NCBI GenBank assembly: GCA_946538445.1
Contig: CAMNGO010000004.1
Span: 1-31,701, forward strand
DNA from: an uncultured Lachnospiraceae bacterium
GTDB taxonomy: Bacteria > Bacillota > Clostridia > Lachnospirales > Lachnospiraceae
Direction: 5' to 3'
Length of the DNA: 31,701 bases
Below the pieces are notes generated by a model. The model was given only the letters and a program-made list of their open reading frames with translations. It searched no databases and had not been told where the DNA came from. A program made the translations under genes and the position numbers. How positions within the stretch are numbered: position 1 is the stretch's first letter; each line of letters starts with the position of its first letter. This document shows, piece after piece, positions 24,843 to 31,701 of the stretch.

Positions 24843-27260
24843 CTAATTCTCCCTCACATCCAGCAAAAGGGCATCCACGATGCCTTTGGCCGTGTATTCA
24901 TAGGCCGTTCTGGATACGGAGATTCCGTATTTTTCTGCCGTCTTCGTTGTCACAGGACCGATGCTGATATATTTTCCCGCCACCTGATCCTTGTCTTCCA
25001 CCATATCAAAGAAAGCCTTCACCGCGGAAGAACTGGCAAATGTAATGTAATCACAGGTCTTGACAAGGCGATTTAATTCCTCGGCTTTTCTTTCATCCTG
25101 TACTGTATGGTAAAGGGGGATACAGGTATGAGGAATTCCCGCTTTCTCCAAAGCATCCGGCAAGAGGCTGTTAGCTTCTTCCGCCCGCAGGAGAAGGACA
25201 TGATCCTTCTGAGTCAGGTGAGGGATCATAGCCTCGGCCATATCCTTGGAAGAGAATAAGGTCGGAACCAGGTCTGCATAGATTCCATGGTTCTCCAGTG
25301 CTGCCTGTGTAGCTTGGCCGATCACGGCAAAATGGATATGATTGAAGGACCGGATGTCCTTGTGCAAGCTTCTTAGCTGATCAAAGAATATCTCCACTCC
25401 GTTGACACTGGTTAAGACGATCCAGCTATAATTATCGATCTCCTCGATGGCTCTGCCCAGCTCCGGTCCATTTATCTTCTCAGTCCGGATCAGGCTGAAA
25501 GAGATGGCTTCCGCCCCCTCCTCTTTCAGGAGTGGGGACAAGTGGTCTGTCATGGAACGGCTTCCCGTCATCAGGACTCTCTGGCCGAAAAGAGGCTTCT
25601 TTCCATACCAGTCCAGAACTTCCCTGAGGCTTACCACATCTCCCACCACAGTGATGGCAGGTGTCTGGATGCCCTCTTTCTTCACGATATCTACGATCTC
25701 ATACAGCCTTCCCACTGCCACCTTCTGTCTGGCGGTGGTTCCTTCCTGCAATACTCCCACCATGGTCTCAGGATCTTTCCCGTATTCCATAAGCCGGGAT
25801 ACGATATTGGGCAGGTTGCTAAGGCCCATAAGGAAGATCAGGGTACCTTCCTCCTTGGCAAGAGTCCGATAATCCAGCACGGTCTCCCCGTTTTTATGGT
25901 TTCCTTCATGACCGGTGATCACGTGGAAGGAGGAAGCAAAATCACGATGGGTGACCGGAATGCCGCAATAAGCCGGCACCGAATAGGAAGAAGAAATCCC
26001 CGGAACCACCTCAAAATCTACACCGGCGGCCACAAGTTCCTGCCCCTCTTCACCGCCCCGGCCGAAGATGTAGGGATCTCCGCCTTTCAGGCGTACCACT
26101 TTTTTTCCTTCCAAAGCCAGTTCCACCAGGAGCTGATTGGTCTCAAATTGTCTCAAGTGATGATGGGAGGAGCGTTTACCGGCATAAATCAGTTCCGCAT
26201 CATCCTTCACCTCATTCAAAAGAGAACTGGATGCCAGGTTGTCATAGACAACCACATCTGCCTCCCGGATCAACCGGAGGCCTTTTCTGGTCAGCAGGTC
26301 TTCATCTCCGGGACCTGCTCCCACCAGATAAACCATTCCCTTATTCACATCATGGGCCACTCCCTCACCTAAGGAAGCGGCAAGTCCTCTCTTTTCGTCC
26401 GCTGTGATTCCTTCCGGAACCTTGACCCGGCGGACTGCTCGCTTGGTGTGAGCCCCATCTCCTGCATACATTCCATACATGGTGAGGAACCCATCTTCCT
26501 CTTTACAATAACCGGCAGCCGGTGCATTACAGCTGCCACCTATCGTCTTAAGAAAGCTTCTTTCTGCCTCAAGAAGGCACATGGCCTCCTGACAATTGAT
26601 CCGGGAAAGAACCTGATGCATATCCTCATCCTCCAGCCTGCATTCCACAGCCAGGATTCCCTGGCCGGCAGCCGGGAGAAATCTCTCCGGATCCATGTAA
26701 TCGAAGCAGAATCCTTCCATATCCTGATAAGCAAGACGCTCCACTCCCGCTGCCGCGAGAATGATCCCGTCGTACATTCCTTCTTTTAATTTCCGCAGTC
26801 TGGTCTGGACATTTCCACGCAGAAGACGGATCTGCACGTCCGGATTGATTTCCTTGATCATCAGTTCACGTCTGAGAGAACTGGTGCCCACGATACTGCC
26901 CGGTTCCAGATCCACCAGTTTCTTCCCGGTGGTGGTAACGAAAGCATCTCTCACGTCCGCCCGTTCCAGGGCAGCTCCGATCCCAAGACCCTCCGGAAAA
27001 TCCATGGGCATATCTTTAGCACTGTGTACAGCGATATCTATCTTCCCGGACAGAAGTTCTGCCTCCAATTCTGCAGTGAACACTCCCTTTCCGCCAAAGG
27101 AAGTAAGAGACCTGTCCAGAATCTGGTCCCCTTTGGTATCGATTCTGACGATCTCCACCTCCCTGTCCGGGAAAGTTTCCAGGATCCGGTCTTTGACGAT
27201 CTCTGTCTGCACGACTGCAAGAAGGCTCTTTCTGGTGCCGATTCTGACCTTATTACTCAT
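24843..27260 (-). CDS. hemC-cobA-hemD: Trifunctional HemC-CobA-HemD: hydroxymethylbilane synthase, uroporphyrinogen-III C-methyltransferase and uroporphyrinogen-III synthase
   Basis: Three consecutive activities in one 805-residue chain, from porphobilinogen to precorrin-2. Residues 1-300 are HemC: VRIGTRKSLLAV, catalytic Asp83 in HSAKDMP, GTSSLRRELM and cofactor-binding Cys244 in TIGGSCNAPAAGY. Residues about 307-555 are the SAM-dependent CobA/SUMT: MVYLVGAGPGDEDLLT, VVRLKGGDPYIFGRGGEEG and VVPGISSSYSVPAYCGIPVT. Residues about 558-805 are HemD: GQRVLMTGSRSMTDHLSPLL, WIVLTSVNGVEIFF and ITFASSSAVKAFFDM. The ATG at 27260 has GGAGG 5 nt upstream; an extension to 27296 would only read through the cbiH end in another frame. 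It overlaps cbiH by 8 nt. HemD can act on HemC's unstable product directly, and CobA on HemD's. Confidence 0.97.
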   Translation of the reverse strand: MSNKVRIGTRKSLLAVVQTEIVKDRILETFPDREVEIVRIDTKGDQILDRSLTSFGGKGVFTAELEAELLSGKIDIAVHSAKDMPMDFPEGLGIGAALERADVRDAFVTTTGKKLVDLEPGSIVGTSSLRRELMIKEINPDVQIRLLRGNVQTRLRKLKEGMYDGIILAAAGVERLAYQDMEGFCFDYMDPERFLPAAGQGILAVECRLEDEDMHQVLSRINCQEAMCLLEAERSFLKTIGGSCNAPAAGYCKEEDGFLTMYGMYAGDGAHTKRAVRRVKVPEGITADEKRGLAASLGEGVAHDVNKGMVYLVGAGPGDEDLLTRKGLRLIREADVVVYDNLASSSLLNEVKDDAELIYAGKRSSHHHLRQFETNQLLVELALEGKKVVRLKGGDPYIFGRGGEEGQELVAAGVDFEVVPGISSSYSVPAYCGIPVTHRDFASSFHVITGHEGNHKNGETVLDYRTLAKEEGTLIFLMGLSNLPNIVSRLMEYGKDPETMVGVLQEGTTARQKVAVGRLYEIVDIVKKEGIQTPAITVVGDVVSLREVLDWYGKKPLFGQRVLMTGSRSMTDHLSPLLKEEGAEAISFSLIRTEKINGPELGRAIEEIDNYSWIVLTSVNGVEIFFDQLRSLHKDIRSFNHIHFAVIGQATQAALENHGIYADLVPTLFSSKDMAEAMIPHLTQKDHVLLLRAEEANSLLPDALEKAGIPHTCIPLYHTVQDERKAEELNRLVKTCDYITFASSSAVKAFFDMVEDKDQVAGKYISIGPVTTKTAEKYGISVSRTAYEYTAKGIVDALLLDVREN

Positions 27261-28020
27261 CTTTTCCTCCATCCGCGGCAAAACCGTATTTGTCACTGTA
27301 TCCGCGAGGTGTGATCATTTTTCCATCTTCCACGTAGGTGTTTGAATTCCCGACGATAACGATACTGAACATATCCACCGGAGCTTCCCCGATCTTGTCC
27401 AGGGTGGTCAGGTAGGAAGTCTCATCTTCCCGGCCTGCATTGCGGACCACACCCACCGGGGTGGAACCGTCACGGTATTTCATCAGGATATCCGCCGCTC
27501 TTTTCAGGTAATCCACACGCTTTTTGCTCTTTGGATTATAGAAGCAGGCGATAAAATCGCCCTGGCCTGCACAATCCACTCTCTTCATGATCAGATCCAG
27601 TGGGGTCATGAGATCACTGAGGCTTATGATGGTAAAATCGTGCATCAATGGAGCCCCCAGGATTGCGGAAGCTGCACTGGCGGCAGTGATACCGGAAATC
27701 GTCTCGATCTCCACATCCGACTTCATCTCATGTTTCATCTCCAGCAGGATACCTGCCATTCCATAGATGCCGCTGTCCCCGGAGCTGATCATGGCAACGG
27801 TTTTCCCGGACTCTGCCAGCTCGATGGCCATGCGGCAGCGGTCGATTTCTTTCATCATGGGGGAAGCAATATATTCCTTGTCCGGAAAATACTGCTTCAT
27901 GATATCCACGTAGGTGGTATACCCCGTGATCACATCTACAGACTTGATCACATCAATACATTTTTGTGTCATATACTCCAGTCCGCCGGGTCCGAACCCG
28001 ACTGCATATAGTTTTCCCAT
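27253..28020 (-). CDS. cbiH: Cobalt-factor III / precorrin-3B C17-methyltransferase
   Basis: Methylates C17 and drives ring contraction in the anaerobic route. The 255-residue tetrapyrrole methylase has GKLYAVGFGPGGLEYMT, DVITGYTTYVD, MISSGDSGIYGMAG, ISGITAASAASAILGAPL, the CbiH-specific ISLSDLMTPLDLI and FYNPKSKKRVDYL, and GNSNTYVEDGKMITPRGYSD at the end. It is not fused to CbiG, its common partner, and no separate CbiG occurs here. The stop TAA overlaps the hemC-cobA-hemD start by 8 nt. Confidence 0.96.
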   Translation of the reverse strand: MGKLYAVGFGPGGLEYMTQKCIDVIKSVDVITGYTTYVDIMKQYFPDKEYIASPMMKEIDRCRMAIELAESGKTVAMISSGDSGIYGMAGILLEMKHEMKSDVEIETISGITAASAASAILGAPLMHDFTIISLSDLMTPLDLIMKRVDCAGQGDFIACFYNPKSKKRVDYLKRAADILMKYRDGSTPVGVVRNAGREDETSYLTTLDKIGEAPVDMFSIVIVGNSNTYVEDGKMITPRGYSDKYGFAADGGKDE

Positions 28021-28056
28021 CTTGTTCTCCTTTGTCTGTCTGCTCTTTCTCTTTTA

Positions 28057-29232
28057 TCAATGATCAATGCATTTAAAAAATGTATCGATGTCCTCCGGGC
28101 TGTTATTTTCCCTCACCCAGTAGAAGAAATGATCGAAAGCCTTGTTCACACCTTTATGTTCCGTGACTTTCATGAAATTCTCCTTGACACTCTGCATCAC
28201 TCCCAGAGATTTCTGGAAGACCATCCATTTCCGGAACTGGAGGATAAAATCATCCAGGATGGTGGTTGCAGATTCCGCTTCATGGAGCTTCCTCCGGTTG
28301 TTCTCCTCACTGATCTTTGCAAAATCATCAATATTATAATAGGTACAGTTCTCCAGGCTGCCGATCTGGGGATCGATATCCATGGGAACAGCCAGATCCA
28401 CAAAGACACGGGGCTTCTCCGTCTCCAGATACTTGATCATCTTATTGAAGGTCAGGGTATAATGAGGGCTTGCTGTGGCTGATATCAGCACATCCATCTC
28501 ATCGAGATAATCATATCTGTCCCCATAGTCCACATCCGTGAATTCCCGCATTCCATGTTTTAAATTAATCTTATTGGCTCTGGTGGTCACATAAGCCTGG
28601 GCATCATATCCGGACAGGAGATTCATCAGGACGATCCCCCCGATCCTGCCGGTAGCTCCGATCACCATCACTTTTTTTCCGTGTAATGTACCCAGGGTAT
28701 CTTCCGCCACCTTCAAAGCCAGAGTGGCAGTGGACACAGAGGTTCTTGAGAGATCTGTGTCTGTCTTGACCTTCTTGGCGGCCGTCACTGCCATCCTGAA
28801 AAATGTATTCAGGTAGACGGCTGTCGCACCAATCTCCCGGGCACTCTTATGGGCGGTCTTTACCTGTCCCAGGATCTGGTCTTCCCCAATTACCATGGAG
28901 TCCAGGCCGGCCGCCACATAAAAGAGATGGCGGATGGCCCTCTCTCCGTGGAAAAAGAGCAGGTATTCCCCGATCTCCTCGATCTCCTGGGCACCGGCAG
29001 TAGATAAAAATACCTCCTGCATGCATTTGTAAATCTGTCCCGTCTTCTCAGAGCCGGCATAGACATACATCTCTGTCCTGTTGCAGGTGGAGAGCACTAC
29101 GCACTCCTCCACATTAGGATAGCTCGTCATTTTCAACATCATATCATTCTGCTGCTCCTGGGTAAAGGCAAACATCTCCCTCACTTCCAGAGGCGCATTC
29201 TTATGACTGATACCAATAATCTGTATACCCAT
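28057..29232 (-). CDS. hemA: Glutamyl-tRNA reductase
   Basis: NADPH-dependent reduction of glutamyl-tRNA to glutamate-1-semialdehyde, the first step of the C5 route. At 391 residues it begins MGIQIIGISHKNAPLEVREM, with the catalytic Cys50 in LSTCNRTEMY. It then has AAGLDSMVIGEDQILGQVK, the nucleotide-binding VMVIGATGRIGGIVLMNL, LISATASPHYTL and FVDLAVPMDIDP, and a C-terminal helical dimerisation domain. It is somewhat shorter than enteric HemA (about 418) but has all domains. GGGGG is 6 nt before the ATG. Lying between cbiF and cbiH, it commits the supply of 5-aminolevulinate to this operon. Confidence 0.97.
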   Translation of the reverse strand: MGIQIIGISHKNAPLEVREMFAFTQEQQNDMMLKMTSYPNVEECVVLSTCNRTEMYVYAGSEKTGQIYKCMQEVFLSTAGAQEIEEIGEYLLFFHGERAIRHLFYVAAGLDSMVIGEDQILGQVKTAHKSAREIGATAVYLNTFFRMAVTAAKKVKTDTDLSRTSVSTATLALKVAEDTLGTLHGKKVMVIGATGRIGGIVLMNLLSGYDAQAYVTTRANKINLKHGMREFTDVDYGDRYDYLDEMDVLISATASPHYTLTFNKMIKYLETEKPRVFVDLAVPMDIDPQIGSLENCTYYNIDDFAKISEENNRRKLHEAESATTILDDFILQFRKWMVFQKSLGVMQSVKENFMKVTEHKGVNKAFDHFFYWVRENNSPEDIDTFFKCIDH

Positions 29233-29246
29233 ACTTGTCCCCCGTC

Positions 29247-29999
29247 TTACTCCTTGGCCTTACGGAACTCATGCGTAAATGTTTTATCATAAAGTTTGGA
29301 AAGCTCATACTCATCCCCGAGGAAGTCACCCACAACGGTGAGAGCTGTCTTGGTGATTCCTGCTTCCTTCACCTTTTCGGCGATGTTGGTCAGATTACCG
29401 ATGACGATCTTCTGGTCTTCCCAGGAAGCCTTGTAGACTACAGCCACCGGGGTATCCTCACGGTACTCTTTCCTCAGGGTCTCTGTCAGTTCGTCCATCA
29501 TTCCCACAGAGAGGAAGATGATCATAGTGGAGTTATGTTTTGCCAGATCCTGGAGTTTCTCCTTTGGCGGCATGGGGGTCCTTCCCTCCATCCTTGTCAG
29601 GATTACGGTCTGAGAGACACCGGGAAGAGTATATTCTTTCTGAAGGGCGGCTGCTGTAGCCAGGAAAGAGCTGACTCCCGGGATAACCTCATGCGCGATA
29701 CCCAGTCTGTCCAGCTCATCCATCTGTTCCCTGTGGGCCCCGAAGATTGCCGGATCTCCCGTGTGGACACGGCAGGTATCCAGGCCTTTGGCCTCCGCAT
29801 CCTTCATCACTTCGATGACCTCTTCCAGGGTCATGCTGGCGCTGTTATATATTTTTGCCCCTTCCTTGGCGCCGGAAAGGACTTCTTTGTTCACCAAAGA
29901 TCCTGCATAGATGATAACATCCGCATTGTCAATCAGTCTTTTTCCTTTTATTGTCAATAATTCGGGATCCCCCGGGCCTGCTCCGATAAAATGTACCAT
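29247..29999 (-). CDS. cbiF: Cobalt-precorrin-4 C11-methyltransferase
   Basis: SAM-dependent C11 methylation. The 250-residue sequence begins MVHFIGAGPGDPELLTIKGK and carries IIYAGSLVNKEVL, VHTGDPAIFGAHREQMDEL (the family's GDP-x-x-(I/L)-(F/Y)-G motif), VIPGVSSFLATAAALQKEYT, ILTRMEGRTPMP and AVVYKASWEDQKIVIGNL. These combinations separate CbiF from CbiL, CbiH and CobA; the corresponding CbiL is not present in the window. AAAGGA precedes the ATG. A 69-nt gap with a 14-bp tandem repeat separates it from hemL. Confidence 0.96.
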   Translation of the reverse strand: MVHFIGAGPGDPELLTIKGKRLIDNADVIIYAGSLVNKEVLSGAKEGAKIYNSASMTLEEVIEVMKDAEAKGLDTCRVHTGDPAIFGAHREQMDELDRLGIAHEVIPGVSSFLATAAALQKEYTLPGVSQTVILTRMEGRTPMPPKEKLQDLAKHNSTMIIFLSVGMMDELTETLRKEYREDTPVAVVYKASWEDQKIVIGNLTNIAEKVKEAGITKTALTVVGDFLGDEYELSKLYDKTFTHEFRKAKE

Positions 30000-30016
30000 A
30001 ATTTTTTCCTTTCTTA

Positions 30017-30044
30017 TTATATATGTAAATTTATATATGTAAAT
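30017..30044 (-). repeat. 14-bp tandem repeat in the hemL-cbiF gap
   Basis: Two exact adjacent copies of ATTTACATATATAA (minus strand), 30044-30031 and 30030-30017. Together they give TTTACA (30043-30038), 16 nt, then TATAAT (30021-30016), a promoter-like arrangement. However, a transcript from it would start only about 10 nt before the cbiF ATG and would cut into the ribosome binding site, so I give the promoter reading low weight. Confidence 0.6.
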
Positions 30045-30068
30045 GAATAGTATTCTTCCAATCTTCCA

Positions 30069-31340
30069 TCATTTCAGAAGGACATCGATTGTTCTGTCGA
30101 TGTCTTCATCCGAATGGGCAGCTGATACAAACATAGCCTCAAACTGGGACGGGGCCACATAGATACCCTGATCCAGCAGTTCCCCGAAATACTCTGCATA
30201 GGCTTTTGTATCGGAGGATAAGGCTCCGGCGTAATCCTTTACCTTCTCGCCGGTAAAGTAAGCACACAGGAGAGATCCCACCTGATTTACATGGAGGGAG
30301 ATTCCCCTCTTGCGGGCGCGTTCGCGATAGGCATCCGCCAGTTTCCCGGCATTCTTCTCGATCTTTGTGTAGATCTCCGGATGGTCGCTGAGGATCTGCA
30401 GGGTCTTGATACCGGCAGTAGTGGCAATCGGATTACCGGAAAGGGTTCCGGCCTGGTATACCTTACCCGTGGGAGCTACATTTCTCATGATCTCTTTGCT
30501 GCCGCCATAAACTGCCATGGGCATACCGCCGCCCACAATTTTTCCAAAGGTGGTCAGGTCAGGCCTAATCCCGTACCAGGCCTGTGCTCCTCCGACTCCC
30601 AGACGGAAGCCTGTGATTACCTCGTCAAAGATGAGGACCGTTCCGTTTTCTGCGGTAATCTCCCGGAGAAATTCCAGAAAACCTTCTTCAGGAGGCACCA
30701 CACCCATGTTGGCGGCTACCGGCTCAACGATCAATGCAGCGATCTGGTCCTTGTTATTGTCAAATAATTCCCTGACGGAATCCTTATCATTATAAAGGGC
30801 CACCAGAGTCTGCCGGGCAAAAGATGCCGGCACTCCGGCACTGTCTGGTACCGACTGGGTCAGGGCAGCAGAACCGGCCTGCACTAAAAGTCCGTCGGAA
30901 TGTCCATGATAGCATCCCTTGAATTTGATGATTTTGTCCCGTCCGGTGTAACCTCTGGCTGCCCGGATGGCGCTCATGGTAGCTTCCGTACCGGAGCTGA
31001 CCAGCCGCATCATCTCCATGGAAGGAACGCAGTCCCTGATCATGGCAGCCAGTTGGTTCTCCTTGCCTGTGGGGGCACCAAAAGTAAGGCCGTCCAGGCA
31101 AGCTTTCTGAACTTCCTCAATCACTTCCGGGTGAGCATGGCCCAGGATCCCGGGTCCCCAGGAACACACATAGTCGATATATTCATTCCCGTCCACATCA
31201 TAGATACGGGAACCTTTTGCATGGTCGATAAACAAAGGATTTCTCCCCACGGATCCGAAAGCCCGCACCGGGGAATTCACCCCGCCCGGCATAAGATCCA
31301 GAGCAATTTTATATAATTCTTCCGATCTTCTGATATCCAT
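30069..31340 (-). CDS. hemL: Glutamate-1-semialdehyde 2,1-aminomutase
   Basis: PLP/PMP enzyme that makes 5-aminolevulinate from glutamate-1-semialdehyde. The 423 residues show LMPGGVNSPVRAFGSVG (gating loop region), GPGILGHAHPEV, RLVSSGTEATMSAIRAARG, KGCYHGHSDGLLVQAGS, LIFDEVITGFR (Asp239) and the PLP lysine Lys267 in LTTFGKIVGGGMPM. Length is typical. GGAGG lies 6 nt before the ATG. It is the first gene of the operon on the visible evidence, preceded by a candidate promoter and palindrome. Confidence 0.97.
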   Translation of the reverse strand: MDIRRSEELYKIALDLMPGGVNSPVRAFGSVGRNPLFIDHAKGSRIYDVDGNEYIDYVCSWGPGILGHAHPEVIEEVQKACLDGLTFGAPTGKENQLAAMIRDCVPSMEMMRLVSSGTEATMSAIRAARGYTGRDKIIKFKGCYHGHSDGLLVQAGSAALTQSVPDSAGVPASFARQTLVALYNDKDSVRELFDNNKDQIAALIVEPVAANMGVVPPEEGFLEFLREITAENGTVLIFDEVITGFRLGVGGAQAWYGIRPDLTTFGKIVGGGMPMAVYGGSKEIMRNVAPTGKVYQAGTLSGNPIATTAGIKTLQILSDHPEIYTKIEKNAGKLADAYRERARKRGISLHVNQVGSLLCAYFTGEKVKDYAGALSSDTKAYAEYFGELLDQGIYVAPSQFEAMFVSAAHSDEDIDRTIDVLLK

Positions 31341-31396
31341 ACATCTCCTCCATCTGATAACAGTTATGGTTTTATATTTTCTATTTCTGTAATATT

Positions 31397-31420
31397 ATGT
31401 TCAATTTCGAAAATGGACAT
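31397..31420. promoter_or_regulatory. 24-bp near-perfect palindrome in the hemL leader, operator-like
   Basis: Minus strand half-site ATGTCCATTTTC meets GAAATTGAACAT; ten of the twelve base pairs of the dyad are symmetrical, centred on TTTCGAAA. It sits roughly +10 to +33 from the predicted start of transcription, a position suited to a repressor. The two unpaired positions would be C-A and U-U in RNA, so a DNA site is more likely than an RNA hairpin. I do not recognise the regulator. Confidence 0.55.
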
Positions 31421-31435
31421 AAACCTACGCGGATT

Positions 31436-31464
31436 AGTATACCATGAAAATACTCTTTACTAAA
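31436..31464 (-). promoter_or_regulatory. Candidate sigma-A promoter of the cobalamin operon
   Basis: On the minus strand, TTTAGT (31464-31459), a weak -35, is followed after 17 nt by TATACT (31441-31436), a five-of-six -10. The start is predicted near 31429, giving a leader of about 90 nt, too short to hold a cobalamin riboswitch. Confidence 0.5.
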
Positions 31465-31701
31465 GATAGTTTTCCATAAATATGTGCAATAATGTACCAG
31501 TCGAAAGGATAACTTCTTGCCTCAAAAAACCAACAGATGCTATTCTTCCATTAATAGTGTTGATATTTACTATAATTTTAAAAGATGATCATGATTTTTT
31601 TCTTTTTAGAAGCCTGAAGATGTGATAATATTGTTCCTCCCAGACAAGGGATTCCCCTATACAAAAAAAATGGAATCAGTGGTACAATCATAGATAAGAA
31701 T

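Larger units (their letters stand above)
31341..31701. other. Gene-free upstream region of the cobalamin operon
   Basis: 361 bases with no credible gene on either strand, AT-richer than the rest of the window. It contains the hemL ribosome binding site, the candidate promoter (31436-31464) and the 24-bp palindrome (31397-31420). Farther up is only low-complexity T/A-rich sequence, including a short ATGATCAT palindrome near 31586 and a 6-bp GATTCC/GGAATC dyad near 31651-31676. I found no B12-box-like motif and no complete terminator. Confidence 0.7.

Noticed and set aside
25542..26372. 276-codon plus-strand frame across hemC-cobA-hemD
   Set aside because: Antisense shadow; no family resemblance and no start signal.
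31640..31701. CCACTG-containing stretch on the minus strand as the end of a cobalamin riboswitch
   Set aside because: The match is only ACCACTGAT rather than the conserved GCCACTG, and none of the surrounding core helices or the AGCCAGGAGACC-type box are present.

Overview
The window reads as a chromosomal segment of an anaerobic Clostridia-type Firmicute, most likely a Lachnospiraceae relative. This rests on GGAGG-type ribosome binding sites with some GTG/TTG starts, the anaerobic (cobalt-early) cobalamin pathway, a lipoteichoic-acid-synthase-type sulfatase and a Gram-positive-style RND exporter. Every gene I accept lies on the minus strand, so transcription runs from high to low coordinates. 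I see no tRNA, rRNA, CRISPR array, insertion sequence or phage gene.

The main feature is a 19-gene tetrapyrrole/cobalamin operon from about 31.43 kb down to a strong terminator at 10.51-10.55 kb. In transcription order it is hemL, cbiF, hemA, cbiH, a hemC-cobA-hemD fusion, cobS, cobT, cbiC, cbiD, a cbiE-cbiT fusion, cbiK, cobK/cbiJ, cbiA, cbiB, cobD, a cbiP-cobO fusion, a precorrin-2 dehydrogenase gene, a GNAT acetyltransferase gene and hemB. Together these cover glutamyl-tRNA to uroporphyrinogen III, then precorrin-2, cobalt-sirohydrochlorin, most corrin-ring methylations, amidation, adenosylation, aminopropanol attachment and lower-ligand attachment. CbiL, CbiG and CobU are not in the window, nor are cobalt transport or later haem genes. 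No cobalamin riboswitch is evident upstream of hemL. A sigma-A-like promoter and a near-perfect 24-bp palindrome are there instead.

Downstream comes a 1313-residue RND-family exporter with a large coiled-coil insertion and no neighbouring adaptor gene. Its probable promoter is built into the hemB terminator: the left arm of the hairpin is the -35/-10 spacer, and TATAAT sits in the loop. Next is an NfeD-stomatin pair with its own promoter and terminator, then a membrane LtaS-like phosphoglycerol transferase whose start lies only 17 nt beyond that terminator.

The left end (1-2.9 kb) is a compact argF-birA-small hypothetical-coaX group behind a candidate promoter. coaX runs off the window edge. 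The only gene-free stretch longer than 300 bases is 31341-31701, the leader and upstream region of the cobalamin operon.
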